From contig CAVUIG010000015.1 of NCBI GenBank assembly GCA_963741355.1, forward strand, positions 139,635 through 203,634: a stretch of 64,000 nucleotides of DNA. The letters run 5' to 3'. Positions within the stretch are counted from its first letter, which is position 1. The number at the start of each line of letters is the position of its first letter. A program made the translations under genes and the position numbers. This document shows positions 1 to 8,860 of this stretch, piece by piece. The notes under the pieces are model-generated. The model saw nothing but the letters and a program-made list of their open reading frames with translations, was not told where the DNA came from and did no database searches. The DNA comes from CAIWHR01 sp963741355. GTDB taxonomy: Bacteria > Pseudomonadota > Gammaproteobacteria > Burkholderiales > Casimicrobiaceae.

Positions 1-1110
1 GCGGAACGCTCCTGCAGCACCTCAAGGAGCACGTGCTGCACGGCGACGTCAAGCCCGGCGACCGGCTGTTCTATTTCACGACCTGCGGCTGGATGATGTG
101 GAACTGGCTCGTCAGCGCCCGCGCCGCGGGCGCGACGCTGCTCCTCTACGACGGCTCGCCCTTCCTTCACGCCGGCAAGGCGCTCTGGGACTTCGCCGAG
201 GACGAGCGGATCACCCATTTCGGCACTTCGGCGAAGTACATCGACGCGGTGAAGAAATACTGCGTCGTTCCGCGTCAAGGACTATGCGCTGACCGACTTG
301 CGCACGATGTTCTCCACCGGCAGCCCGCTCGCGCCGGAGAGCTTCGACTACGTCTACCAGTGCATCAAGGAGGACCTCTGCCTGTCGTCGATCTCCGGCG
401 GCACGGACATCGTCTCCTGCTTCGCGCTCGGCAACCCGACGCTGCCGGTGTGGCGCGGCGAGCTGCAGTGCCGCGGCCTCGGCATGGCGGTCGACGTCTA
501 CGACGACGCCGGCGCGCCCGTCCGCGGAGAGAAGGGCGAGCTCGTCTGCACGGCGCCGTTCCCGGCGATGCCGATCGGCTTCTGCAACGATCCCGACGGC
601 GCCAAGTACCGCGCCGCCTATTTCGAGCGCTTTCCGGGCGTCTGGTGTCACGGCGATTTCGTCGAGCTGACCGAGCATGGCGGCATGATCTTCCATGGCC
701 GCTCCGACGCGACGCTCAATCCCGGCGGCGTGCGCATCGGCACCGCCGAGATCTACCGGCAGGTCGAGCAGATGCCGGAAGTCGTCGAGAGCCTGGTGAT
801 CGGCCAGGACTGGCCGCCCGGCGAGGTCGGCGACGTGCGCGTCGTGCTGTTCGTCCGCCTGCAGGACGGGCTCGTGCTCGACGAGGCGCTCACCGAGCGG
901 ATCCGCCGGCACATCCGCGTCCACACGACGCCGCGTCACGTGCCGGCCAAGGTCGTGCAGGTCAGCGACATTCCGCGCACCAAGAGCAACAAGATCGTCG
1001 AGCTCGCCGTGCGCAACGTCGTGCACGGATTGCCGGTGAAGAACATCGAGGCGCTCGCCAACCCCGAGGCGCTCGAGCAGTACCGCGACCGCGCCGAGCT
1101 CCACTCATGA
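1..1110 (+). CDS. aacS: acetoacetyl-CoA synthetase, C-terminal part (frameshifted)
   Basis: This gene enters from outside the window on the left. It is an ANL-superfamily adenylate-forming enzyme that would activate acetoacetate to acetoacetyl-CoA, as in ketone-body or polyhydroxybutyrate use. The first part reads in frame 3 (TTCGWMMWNWLVS, then LYDGSP) and the rest in frame 1 (STGSPLAPESF, SGGTDI, the HGDF and GRSDATLNPGGVRIGTAE core, ending with the TKSNKIVELAVR lysine motif). Both halves match the same family, so one indel near 265-275 splits the gene; removing one base in the TACTGCGTC stretch restores the frame. The stop is TGA at 1108-1110. Family assignment is firm; whether the frameshift is real or an assembly error is not known. 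Confidence 0.9.
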
Positions 1111-1153
1111 GCGCTCCGGCCCGGGCGCGTCGCATCCGTTGCGGGCGCCGCCC

Positions 1154-1759
1154 ATGCTGATCGACGCGGCGCGCTCGCGGTTGCTCGTCATCGACATGCA
1201 GGAGAGGCTGCTGCCGGCGATTCACGATCGGGACAGCGTGATCGCCAACACCGGATGGCTGGTTCGCGTGGCGATGCGACTGGGCGTGCCCGTTGCCGCG
1301 CTCGAGCAGTATCCGAAGGGGCTCGGCCGCACCGAGGCGTCGCTGCGCGCGCTCGTTCCCGCGGAGGCGATCGCCGCGAAAGTCCATTTTTCGGGCGTCG
1401 CCGCACACTGCCTGCCGAACGTGCCGGGAAACGATCGCGTGCAAGCCGTCATCGCGGGCGTCGAGACGCACGTGTGCGTGCTGCAGACCGCGCTCGACCT
1501 CGCCGCGTCGGGAAAATCCGTCTTCGTCGTCGCCGACTGCGTCGGCTCGCGCCGCGCGAGCGACCGCGATCTCGCGCTCGCGCGCCTGCGCCAGGAGGGC
1601 GTGCGGATCGTGTCGCGCGAGATGGTGGCCTTCGAATGGCTGCGCGAGGCCGGCACACCGCTGTTCCGGGAAATCTGCCGTGAATTCCTGAAGCAGGGCG
1701 CGCCTGCCGGCGACGGCGCGAGCACGGTCCTCCGCGGTCTCCGGGATCGCGCCCGATGA
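1154..1759 (+). CDS. isochorismatase-family cysteine hydrolase
   Basis: A 201-residue protein with the isochorismatase-like fold. The expected catalytic Asp-Lys-Cys triad is visible: Asp14 in LLVIDMQ, Lys76 in AAKVHFS and Cys108 in ETHVCVL. Family members hydrolyse amides or vinyl ethers (nicotinamidase, isochorismatase, YcaC type), and the substrate cannot be read from sequence. I chose the ATG at 1154; a TTG at 1139 would add five residues with no support. The stop overlaps the start of the next gene as ATGA, so the two are probably translationally coupled. Confidence 0.85.
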   Translation: MLIDAARSRLLVIDMQERLLPAIHDRDSVIANTGWLVRVAMRLGVPVAALEQYPKGLGRTEASLRALVPAEAIAAKVHFSGVAAHCLPNVPGNDRVQAVIAGVETHVCVLQTALDLAASGKSVFVVADCVGSRRASDRDLALARLRQEGVRIVSREMVAFEWLREAGTPLFREICREFLKQGAPAGDGASTVLRGLRDRAR

Positions 1760-2718
1760 ACCTTCTCGCCGTGATGGCAGCGCTCGGGCTCGAGCAGTGG
1801 CGCGCATTCCGCTGGCGCGTGGCGATCGAGCGCGCCTTCGTCGGCTATGCGCGCTGGATCGAGGAGCGCCTCAACGGCGGGACGACGCAGCAGGGCATCG
1901 TCGCCGCGATCGTCGCGCTCGCGCCCCCCGTGGGCATCGTCGCCGCCGTCAGCGTGTCGCTCGAGGCGCTGAATCCGCTGTGGGGCCTGCTGTGGAACAT
2001 CGTCGTGCTCTACCTGCTCATGGGCTTCCGCCGCTTCAGTCATGCGTACACCGACATCGTGACCGCGCTGCGCGCCGGCGACATCGCGGCGGCGCGGCGC
2101 GCGCTGGCCGGATGGCGCGGCACCGCGTCCGGCGACCTTCCGAGCGGCGAGATCGCGAAGCTCGCGATCGAATGCGGGCTCGTCGATTCGTACCGTCAGG
2201 TCTTCGCGGTGCTGTTCTGGTTCTCGGTGCTTCCGGGGCCGATCGGCGCGGTCCTCTATCGCGCGACGGCGCTGCTGACGCAGGAATGGCGCGGCGACGC
2301 GCGCGGCACCGAAGCGACACCGATCGGGCGGGCGCGCGAGATCTTCGGCGGTCCGGCGCGGCGTCTCCTGTGGCTGCTCGACTGGGTTCCGGTGCGCCTC
2401 ACGGCGCTCTCCTACGCGGTCGTCGGCGATTTCGAGGATGCCGCGTATTGCTGGCGCACGCAGGCAGGGAGTTGGGCGAAGGAGGAAGGCGGCGAGCACG
2501 TGGGCATCCTGCTCGCGGCGGGTGGCGGCGCGCTGGGCGTGGTGCTGGGAGGACCCGTTCCGGTTCCCGGCGGCGAGCCCGACTTGCGGCCCGAGATCGG
2601 CGCCGGCGACGCGCCCGACGCCGACATCCTTCCCAGCGCGGTCGGCCTCGTGTGGCGCGTGCTCGTGCTGTGGCTGCTCCTGATGCTGCTGCTGACGCTC
2701 GCCTACGTGGCGCCCTGA
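1756..2718 (+). CDS. CobD/CbiB-family (AmpE-like) membrane protein
   Basis: A 320-residue integral membrane protein. Hydrophobic segments lie near residues 47-65 and 70-90, in the middle, and at the extreme C-terminus (VLVLWLLLMLLLTLAYV). The pattern GFRRFSHAYTDI with WRGTASGDLPSGEIAKLAIE is typical of the CobD/CbiB-like proteins found next to rsgA in betaproteobacteria, often annotated as regulatory protein AmpE. True CbiB makes cobinamide, but no cobalamin gene is nearby, so an actual cobalamin role is doubtful. It overlaps the upstream hydrolase by 4 nt and ends 6 nt before the convergent rsgA stop. Confidence 0.8.
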   Translation: MNLLAVMAALGLEQWRAFRWRVAIERAFVGYARWIEERLNGGTTQQGIVAAIVALAPPVGIVAAVSVSLEALNPLWGLLWNIVVLYLLMGFRRFSHAYTDIVTALRAGDIAAARRALAGWRGTASGDLPSGEIAKLAIECGLVDSYRQVFAVLFWFSVLPGPIGAVLYRATALLTQEWRGDARGTEATPIGRAREIFGGPARRLLWLLDWVPVRLTALSYAVVGDFEDAAYCWRTQAGSWAKEEGGEHVGILLAAGGGALGVVLGGPVPVPGGEPDLRPEIGAGDAPDADILPSAVGLVWRVLVLWLLLMLLLTLAYVAP

Positions 2719-2724
2719 GGAGAC

Positions 2725-3657
2725 CTACCGAGCCGCGGCGCCCGCGCGGCTCTCCGCGACCAGCCGCTTCCACAGCGCGACGCGGAACGGCTGAATGTCC
2801 CCCGCGGCCACCGCGGCGTCGATCGCGCAGCCGGGCTCGCGATCGTGCCGGCAGTCGCGGAAGCGGCATCGGCCGAGAAACGGGCGGAACTCGACGAATG
2901 CATGCGCGAGCACGTCGGCGGCGACGTGCGCCATGCCGAACATCTTCATTCCCGGCGAATCGACGATCCATCCGGCGGCGGGGTCGTCCGACAACAGGTG
3001 CAGCGTCGAATGCGTCGTCGTGTGCCGGCCGGCGTTGAGCGACGCCGAGATCTCGGCGGTCTTGGCGCCCACGTCCGGAAGCAGCGCGTTGAGGATCGTC
3101 GATTTCCCCATCCCCGATTGCCCGATCAGAACGCTGTTCCGGCCTTCGATCCAGGGCAGGAGCGGCGCCGCATCCTCGCGCGCGGAGAGGCGCACGACCG
3201 CGTACCCGAGCGCGGCGTAGGGCGCGAGGCGCAGGAGCAGCACGTCGAATCCGAACATGTCGGCCTTGTTCGCGGCGAGGATGAAACGGCATCCTTCGGC
3301 CTCGGCGGCGACGATCCAGCGGTTGACGAGCTCCTCGTCGAGCGAGAGGTCGGGCGCGACGACGCCGACGACCTGCGTGACGTTGGCCGCGATCAGGCGC
3401 TCCTTGAACGCGTCGGAGCGGTAGAAGAGCGACGTGCGCGGCAGCAGCGATTCGATGACGCCGCCCTGGTCGGTGCGCGCGTAGGCGACCCGGTCGCCGC
3501 ACGCGAGCGCCATCCCGCGGCCCTTCAGCACGCAGACGACGGCCTCGCCCGCGGCGGAGCGCACGACGAAATGGCGGCGGTGGCTCGCGACGACGAGGCC
3601 CTCGGACAGCGCCGCGCCCGCCGCCGCGGCGTCCTGCCCGCGGGGCTTCCGGGTCAT
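2725..3657 (-). CDS. rsgA: ribosome small-subunit-dependent GTPase A
   Basis: A 310-residue circularly permuted GTPase that acts in late 30S subunit maturation. The motif order is that of the family: G4 NKAD at 130-133 comes before the P-loop GQSGMGKST at 179-187, then G3 DSPG at 233-236. A zinc knuckle (Cys264, Cys269, His271, Cys277) follows, and the N-terminal OB-like domain is present. The ATG at 3657 is chosen because it overlaps the phhB stop as ATGA. It is the last gene of the minus-strand run M48 peptidase - cytochrome c - phhB - rsgA. Confidence 0.95.
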   Translation of the reverse strand: MTRKPRGQDAAAAGAALSEGLVVASHRRHFVVRSAAGEAVVCVLKGRGMALACGDRVAYARTDQGGVIESLLPRTSLFYRSDAFKERLIAANVTQVVGVVAPDLSLDEELVNRWIVAAEAEGCRFILAANKADMFGFDVLLLRLAPYAALGYAVVRLSAREDAAPLLPWIEGRNSVLIGQSGMGKSTILNALLPDVGAKTAEISASLNAGRHTTTHSTLHLLSDDPAAGWIVDSPGMKMFGMAHVAADVLAHAFVEFRPFLGRCRFRDCRHDREPGCAIDAAVAAGDIQPFRVALWKRLVAESRAGAAAR

Positions 3658-4007
3658 GCCGCGAGCCGCTCGACCCTGGCCGCGCAGATGCAGTCGTTCT
3701 CGGTGACGCCGCCCGCGCTGTGCGTCGAATACGTCACCACGCAATGATCGTAATGCACCGAGAGGTCGGGATGATGATCCTCTTCGTTGGCGATCGCGGC
3801 GACCTTGTTCACGAAGGCGATGGTCGCAGGGTAGTCGCCGAATCGGAATGTCTTGGCAATGGCGCCGCCATCCTGCTCCCAGCCGGGCAGGGCGGCCAGG
3901 TCCGCGGCGAGCGCCGCATCGGACAGGCGCGGCGCGCCCGGCCGGCAGTGCATCCCGGCGAGTTCGAGGAGTCTGGTGCCGGGACTGCCGCGTGCGCCGG
4001 CGCTCAT
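3654..4007 (-). CDS. phhB: 4a-hydroxytetrahydrobiopterin dehydratase
   Basis: A 117-residue pterin-4a-carbinolamine dehydratase, which recycles the pterin cofactor of aromatic amino acid hydroxylases. The signature NEEDHHPDLSVHYDHC with downstream VTYSTHSAGGVTENDC contains the catalytic histidines. No phenylalanine hydroxylase gene is in the window, so its partner is elsewhere or it serves a molybdopterin-related role. It overlaps by 4 nt both upstream (cytochrome c stop) and downstream (rsgA start), indicating translational coupling. The first ~20 residues are variable in the family. Confidence 0.93.
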   Translation of the reverse strand: MSAGARGSPGTRLLELAGMHCRPGAPRLSDAALAADLAALPGWEQDGGAIAKTFRFGDYPATIAFVNKVAAIANEEDHHPDLSVHYDHCVVTYSTHSAGGVTENDCICAARVERLAA

Positions 4008-4333
4008 GGCTTGAACTTGTAGAACTGGAGGTTGAGGTAGGCGGCGATGTGCTCTTCCTCTTCGGGGAAATACCCCTTGCCGAGATTGGTATTGCATGCC
4101 TGCACCTGGGTCAGCAGCTGCGCAGGCGTTTTGACGCGGTGATCGGCGCGCGTGTACATCTTGTCGGGATCGCCGGGGAACCGACCTGCGTGGCAGGAGA
4201 CGCAATCCTTTTCGACCAGCGTCTTGCCGGCCTCGCTGTTCCCGGCCTTGAACGGGGCGGGCGGCGTCTGCGCGCCGGCGCCCGCCATGAACGTCGAGAC
4301 TGCAATTGCGACCGCAACGTGGATGGAACGCAT
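4004..4333 (-). CDS. small class I c-type cytochrome
   Basis: A 109-residue exported cytochrome. It has an N-terminal signal peptide (residues 1-21, ending AGAGAQ) and a single CVSCH heme site (Cys44, Cys47, His48). A distal Met is not evident near the C-terminus, so the sixth ligand is uncertain. The start at 4333 is set by a near-perfect AGGAGGTGACC Shine-Dalgarno sequence; the GTG at 4339 lies inside that site. The protein is probably a periplasmic electron carrier of unknown partner. It overlaps phhB by 4 nt. Confidence 0.85.
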   Translation of the reverse strand: MRSIHVAVAIAVSTFMAGAGAQTPPAPFKAGNSEAGKTLVEKDCVSCHAGRFPGDPDKMYTRADHRVKTPAQLLTQVQACNTNLGKGYFPEEEEHIAAYLNLQFYKFKP

Positions 4334-4358
4334 GGTCACCTCCTGACATCGTGAGGCA

Positions 4359-5609
4359 TCACGCCGCTTCGAGGCGCGCGATGCGCGCCGCGGCCGGCGG
4401 ATGCGAGTCGTGGAACGCGGAATAGAGCGGGTCCGGCGTCAGCGTCGACGCGTTGTCCTCGTACAGCTTGACGAGCGCGTGCGCCAGCGCGGCCCCGGAC
4501 GAATGGCGCACGGCGAAGGCGTCGGCCTCGAATTCGTGGCGCCGCGAGTAAAGCGACAGCACCGGGCCGAAGATGAACGTGAACACGGGCAGCGCCAGCA
4601 CGAACAGGATGAGCGCGATGCCCGGGCGGTCGATCGACGCCGGTACGCCGAGGCCTTCGTAGAACCAGGGCGACGCCGCGAGCCAGGCGAGGAGCGCCAT
4701 GAATGCGAGCGACGCGACGGTCGACCAGAGCATGGTCTTCATCACGTGGTGGAGCTTGAAGTGGCCGAGCTCGTGCGCCAGCACGGCTTCGATCTCGGCG
4801 GGGGCGAGGCGCGCCAGCAGCGTGTCGAAGAAGACGATGCGCCGCGCGCGGCCGAAGCCGGTGAAGAACGCGTTGCCGTGGCTCGACCGGCGCGAGCCGT
4901 CCATCACGTAGAGCCCCCGGCTCGCGAATCCGCAGCGGGCGAGCAGGGCTTCGATCGCCTCGCGCGCGGCGCCTTCCGGCAGCGGCGAGAACTTGTTGAA
5001 CAGCGGGGCGATCACCGTCGGATAGAGCGCCAGCACGAGGAACTGGAAGGCGGTCCACGCAAGCCATGCCAGGATCCACCACCAGGGGCCGGTCGCGTGC
5101 ATCAGCCACAGGATCAGCGCCGCGAGCGGAAGCCCGAGCGCCGCGGCGACCAGCAGCCCGCGCGCGAGATCGGCGAGCCAGAGCGCGCGGGTGGTCCGGT
5201 TGAAGCCGAATTTCGCCTCGATCCCGAAGGTCCGGTAGTACGAGAACGGCAGCGACACGACGCCGGTCACCACGGCGACGGCGACGATCAGCGCAAGATC
5301 GCGGACGATGGGTCCGTCGAACGGCACCGTGGACAGCGCCGCGAGCGCGGCCACGCCGCCACCGAAGGTGAGCAACAGGAGGACCGCCGCCTCGAACAGC
5401 GTCTCGACGATCCCGAAGCGCACGCGTGCGACCGTGTAGTCGGCGGCGCGCTGATGCGCGTCGAGGCCGATCCGCTGCGCGAAGGCGGCCGGCACCGCTT
5501 CGCGATGCGCGGCGACGTGCGCGATCTGGCGGCGCGCGAGCCACAGCTGAAGGCCCAGCGAAACGGCCAGGGCGGCAGCAAACAGCGCGGTGAAGGTGGC
5601 GGCGGTCAC
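4359..5609 (-). CDS. M48-family (Ste24/HtpX-like) membrane metallopeptidase
   Basis: A 416-residue integral membrane zinc peptidase of Ste24 type. It has several hydrophobic segments (residues 3-22, 68-92, 104-122, 150-170, 176-197) and the catalytic HELGH motif at 279-283. The third zinc ligand is in EFEADAFAVRH further on, and the HDSHPP/R-I-A-R-L tail is typical. It likely cleaves misfolded or CAAX-like substrates at the cytoplasmic membrane. It is the first gene of the minus-strand cluster with cytochrome c, phhB and rsgA, and is divergent from orn. Confidence 0.9.
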   Translation of the reverse strand: MTAATFTALFAAALAVSLGLQLWLARRQIAHVAAHREAVPAAFAQRIGLDAHQRAADYTVARVRFGIVETLFEAAVLLLLTFGGGVAALAALSTVPFDGPIVRDLALIVAVAVVTGVVSLPFSYYRTFGIEAKFGFNRTTRALWLADLARGLLVAAALGLPLAALILWLMHATGPWWWILAWLAWTAFQFLVLALYPTVIAPLFNKFSPLPEGAAREAIEALLARCGFASRGLYVMDGSRRSSHGNAFFTGFGRARRIVFFDTLLARLAPAEIEAVLAHELGHFKLHHVMKTMLWSTVASLAFMALLAWLAASPWFYEGLGVPASIDRPGIALILFVLALPVFTFIFGPVLSLYSRRHEFEADAFAVRHSSGAALAHALVKLYEDNASTLTPDPLYSAFHDSHPPAAARIARLEAA

Positions 5610-5684
5610 GGGTCCGGGTGCGCGGCGGCGTGGGGCAGAAGCGGGTGTGCGAAAATGGCGCCGTTCATTTTACGCGAATCGAAT

Positions 5685-6233
5685 ATGCCCCAAGACGCCG
5701 ACCGCCTGGTCTGGATCGACATGGAGATGACGGGACTGAAGCCCGACATCGACCGGATCATCGAGGTCGCGCTCATCGTCACCGACAACGAGCTCGGCGT
5801 CGTCGCGCAGGCGCCCGTGTGGATCGTTCACCAGGACGACGCCACGCTCGACGCGATGGATTCGTGGAACCGGGGCACGCACGGCCGCTCCGGTCTCATC
5901 GACAAGGTCAAGGCCTCGACGCTGGACGAGGCCGAGGTCGAGACGCTGGCGCTCGCGTTCCTGCGCGAGCACATCCCGGCGAAGGCGTCGCCGATGTGCG
6001 GCAACTCGATCTGCCAGGACCGCCGCTTCCTCGCGCGCTGGATGCCGGCGCTGGAGGACTATTTCCATTACCGCAATCTCGACGTGTCGACGCTGAAGGA
6101 GCTCGCCCGGCGATGGCGGCCCGAAGCGCTCAAGGGCGTTCCGAAGGAAGGCAAGCACGAGGCGCTGGCCGACGTGCTGGAGTCGATCGAGGAATTGAAG
6201 CACTATCGCCTGCAGCTGATCCGCGTGCCGTAA
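5685..6233 (+). CDS. orn: oligoribonuclease
   Basis: A 182-residue 3'-5' exoribonuclease of the DEDDh class that degrades 2-5 nt RNA and linear pGpG. Motifs are visible: Asp12 and Glu14 in WIDMEMTGL, the aspartate in NSICQDRRF, and His/Asp in KHEALADV. The full length matches E. coli Orn. An in-frame ATG 30 nt upstream is possible, but the ATG at 5685 starts at the conserved N-terminus. It is divergent from the M48 peptidase. Confidence 0.95.
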   Translation: MPQDADRLVWIDMEMTGLKPDIDRIIEVALIVTDNELGVVAQAPVWIVHQDDATLDAMDSWNRGTHGRSGLIDKVKASTLDEAEVETLALAFLREHIPAKASPMCGNSICQDRRFLARWMPALEDYFHYRNLDVSTLKELARRWRPEALKGVPKEGKHEALADVLESIEELKHYRLQLIRVP

Positions 6234-6242
6234 CCGGCGCGC

Positions 6243-6896
6243 TTAGCGCTTGCGCACGATCATCACGCCGTCGCCGATCGTCGCGAGGCAGGCATCGACG
6301 CGGCGGTCGGCGGCGATCTTCGCGTTGAGCGTGCGCAGCGCCACCGTGTCGTCGTCATTGACCGAGGGATCGGCGACGCGGCCGCCCCAGATCATGTTGT
6401 CGAGCGCGATCATGCCGCCGGTGCGCAGCAGCGCGAGGCCGGTCTCGTAATATGCGTCGTAGCCGGTCTTGTCGGCATCGATGAACATGAAATCGAAGCT
6501 CCCCTTGCCGCGCTCGCGCAGCAGCGTACCCAGCGTTTCGGTCGCGGGGGCGAGCCGCAGCTCGATCTTTCCGGCCACGCCGGCCTCGGCCCAGTAGCGC
6601 CGCCCGATCGACGTCCACTCCTCGCTGACGTCGCACGCGATGAGGCGCCCGTCGACCGGAAGCGCCATCGCCACGACAAGCGCGCTGTAGCCGGTGTACG
6701 TGCCGACCTCGATCGCGTTGTGCGCACCGAGCGTCTTGACGAGGAGCGCGAGCAGCGCGCCCTGATCGGCGCCGATCTGCATACCCGCATTGGGAAGGCG
6801 CGAGGTCTCGGCGCGCAGGCGCCGCTGGACGTCGGTCTCGGTGACGTTGGCTTCGACGTAGGATTCGACGGCGTCGGGGAGGAGCGAGCGTTTCAT
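6243..6896 (-). CDS. class I SAM-dependent O-methyltransferase (CCoAOMT-like)
   Basis: A 217-residue enzyme of the caffeoyl-CoA O-methyltransferase / YrrM type. It has the glycine-rich SAM site EVGTYTGYSALV and the metal/substrate region MFIDADKTGYDAYYE followed by LDNMIWGG. Such enzymes methylate catechol-like hydroxyls using a divalent cation; the actual substrate is unknown. The ATG at 6896 begins at the conserved N-terminal helix. It is convergent with orn, separated by 9 nt. Confidence 0.9.
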   Translation of the reverse strand: MKRSLLPDAVESYVEANVTETDVQRRLRAETSRLPNAGMQIGADQGALLALLVKTLGAHNAIEVGTYTGYSALVVAMALPVDGRLIACDVSEEWTSIGRRYWAEAGVAGKIELRLAPATETLGTLLRERGKGSFDFMFIDADKTGYDAYYETGLALLRTGGMIALDNMIWGGRVADPSVNDDDTVALRTLNAKIAADRRVDACLATIGDGVMIVRKR

Positions 6897-7069
6897 CGTG
6901 GGTTCCGGGGATTCCGGGTCTGTCGCGGAGTGGCGGATCATACTCCTGCGAGCGCGGGCCTGCGGGCGCGGGCGGCGCGACCTTCGATTGACCAGCGTGG
7001 CCCGTTCGGTGTTTGCGATAATGTGCGCTGACCGTGCATGGGAAGCCCATTGCGCGCATCATCCAGGTC

Positions 7070-7636
7070 ATGAATTTCTGCAGCGTCTGCGGCTCCGACC
7101 GGATCGAATTCCGCATCCCGGAAGGCGACAGCCTGCCGCGCCACATGTGCGTGGGCTGCGGCGTGATCCATTACCAGAACCCCAAGGTCGTGGTCGGCTG
7201 CCTTCCCGAATGGGAGGACCGCGTGCTGCTGTGCCGGCGCGCGATCGAGCCGCGCCACGGATTGTGGACGGTCCCGGCCGGGTTCCTCGAGAACGGCGAG
7301 ACCGTCGTCGCCGGCGCGGCGCGCGAGACCCTCGAGGAGGCGAGCGCGCGCGTCGAGGTGCTGGCCCCGTACACGATGATCAGCCTGCCGCACATCAGCC
7401 AGGTCTATCTCATCTTTCGCGCACGCCTGCTCGATCTCGATTTCAGTCCCGGCGCCGAAAGCCTCGAAGTGCGCCTCTATCATGAGCACGAGATCCCGTG
7501 GGAGGAGCTCGCGTTCCGCACGGTCACGCGGACGCTGCGCAATTATTTCCTCGACCGCAAGACGGGCGCGTTTCCGACGCGCGTCAGCACGCTCGAGCGA
7601 CGGACCCGCGAGCCAGGGCCTTTCGCGCTTCGATGA
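7070..7636 (+). CDS. Nudix hydrolase with N-terminal zinc ribbon
   Basis: A 188-residue protein. An N-terminal CSVCG...CVGCG zinc ribbon (residues 4-30) precedes a Nudix domain whose box starts GFLENGETVVAG and continues AARETLEEAS. The last glycine of the consensus box is replaced by serine. This two-domain layout is typical of NudC-like or ADP-ribose/NADH pyrophosphatases. Substrate not readable. It stands alone between the methyltransferase and the TRAP operon. Confidence 0.9.
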   Translation: MNFCSVCGSDRIEFRIPEGDSLPRHMCVGCGVIHYQNPKVVVGCLPEWEDRVLLCRRAIEPRHGLWTVPAGFLENGETVVAGAARETLEEASARVEVLAPYTMISLPHISQVYLIFRARLLDLDFSPGAESLEVRLYHEHEIPWEELAFRTVTRTLRNYFLDRKTGAFPTRVSTLERRTREPGPFALR

Positions 7637-7774
7637 GACGGCCCGAGCGGGACTGCGTGGCGCCACGCGCGCCGATCCGGCGCCGGAATTGAGGTAAACT
7701 TTTCCCCACGCAGCGCAGGTCGTGCAGCTCCCCGCGAGAGGGCGACGCGCATGGATGTTCACCTTGGAGGCATG

Positions 7775-8743
7775 ATGAGGACTTATCGCATTCGCGTGTC
7801 GCTTTTCATCGCGGCGCTCACGCTGGCCGTCGCGCCGGCCGTGGTCGGGCAGACGCAGAACCGCATCTCCATCACGACCGGCGGCACGGGCGGCGTCTAC
7901 TATCCCATGGGCGGCGGGATGGCCAACGTGCTGTCCAAGTACGTTCCCGGCCTGCAGGCAACCGCCGAGGTGACGGGCGGCTCGGTCGACAATCTCAAGC
8001 TCATCAACGCCGGCAAGTCGGAAGTCGCCTTCTCGATGGCGGACGCCGCATGGGAGGCAACGCAGGGGCTCGACAAGTTCAAGGACAACAAGGTCAACGC
8101 GCGCACGCTGATGGTCCTCTATCCGAACAAGATGCACGTCGTGACCATCGATGGCACCGGCATCACCAAGCTGTCCGATCTCAAGGGCAAGCGCGTGTCG
8201 ACCGGATCCCCCGGAAGCGGCACCGAGATCATGGCGCTGCGCGTGCTCGAGGCGGTCGGCATCGACAAGAAAGACATCAAGCAGGAGCGGCTCGGCGCGG
8301 CCGAATCGGTCAATGCGATCAAGGACCGCAAGATCGACGCCTTCTTCTGGGTTGGGGGCGTTCCGACCGCGGCCGTCACCGACCTCGCCGCGACGCCGGG
8401 AATCAAGCTCAAGCTGATCGACCACGCGGAAGCGGCCGACGCGATGAACAAGAAATACGGGCCGCTGTACGTCAAGAGCACGATCCCGGCCGGCAGCTAT
8501 TCGGGGCAGGACAAGGCGAACGAGGAAGTCGACGTGTGGAACATCCTCGTCGTGAGCGACAAGATGAGCGACCAGATGGCCTACACCATCGTGAAGACGC
8601 TGTTCGAAAAGAAGGCCGAGATCGTCGCCGTGCACAGGGAGGCAGACAACATCGACCTCAAGAACCAGGCGCTGGGCTCCCCGATTCCGTTCCATCCGGG
8701 CGCGAAGAAATACCTGGAAGAGAAGGGCATCAAGGTCAACTAG
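7775..8743 (+). CDS. TAXI-family TRAP transporter substrate-binding protein
   Basis: A ~322-residue periplasmic binding protein with a Sec signal peptide (residues 1-25). The mature N-terminus RISITTGGTGGVYYPMGG is the hallmark of the TAXI family (TRAP-associated extracytoplasmic immunogenic). Later motifs KRVSTGSPGSGTE and FFWVGGVPT also fit. The start at 7775 is placed 4 nt after a GGAGG; an ATG 3 nt upstream is nearly as good. It would capture a small organic acid for the fused permease encoded 117 nt downstream. Ligand unknown. Confidence 0.9.
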   Translation: MRTYRIRVSLFIAALTLAVAPAVVGQTQNRISITTGGTGGVYYPMGGGMANVLSKYVPGLQATAEVTGGSVDNLKLINAGKSEVAFSMADAAWEATQGLDKFKDNKVNARTLMVLYPNKMHVVTIDGTGITKLSDLKGKRVSTGSPGSGTEIMALRVLEAVGIDKKDIKQERLGAAESVNAIKDRKIDAFFWVGGVPTAAVTDLAATPGIKLKLIDHAEAADAMNKKYGPLYVKSTIPAGSYSGQDKANEEVDVWNILVVSDKMSDQMAYTIVKTLFEKKAEIVAVHREADNIDLKNQALGSPIPFHPGAKKYLEEKGIKVN

Positions 8744-8860
8744 CGGCGGTCGTGCGGCGCTGCCGCATCGAACATTGCCGCGCAACCGCGGTCGGATCCG
8801 GAAAGCCGTCAGCGCGGACGGCGTGCTACCCTTCGGCGCGTAGATCGAGGAGGAGGAGTC

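Noticed and set aside
33..1160. A 375-codon frame from 33 to 1160 as the full gene
   Set aside because: After about 270 it becomes an arginine-rich shadow; the conserved synthetase continues in frame 1.
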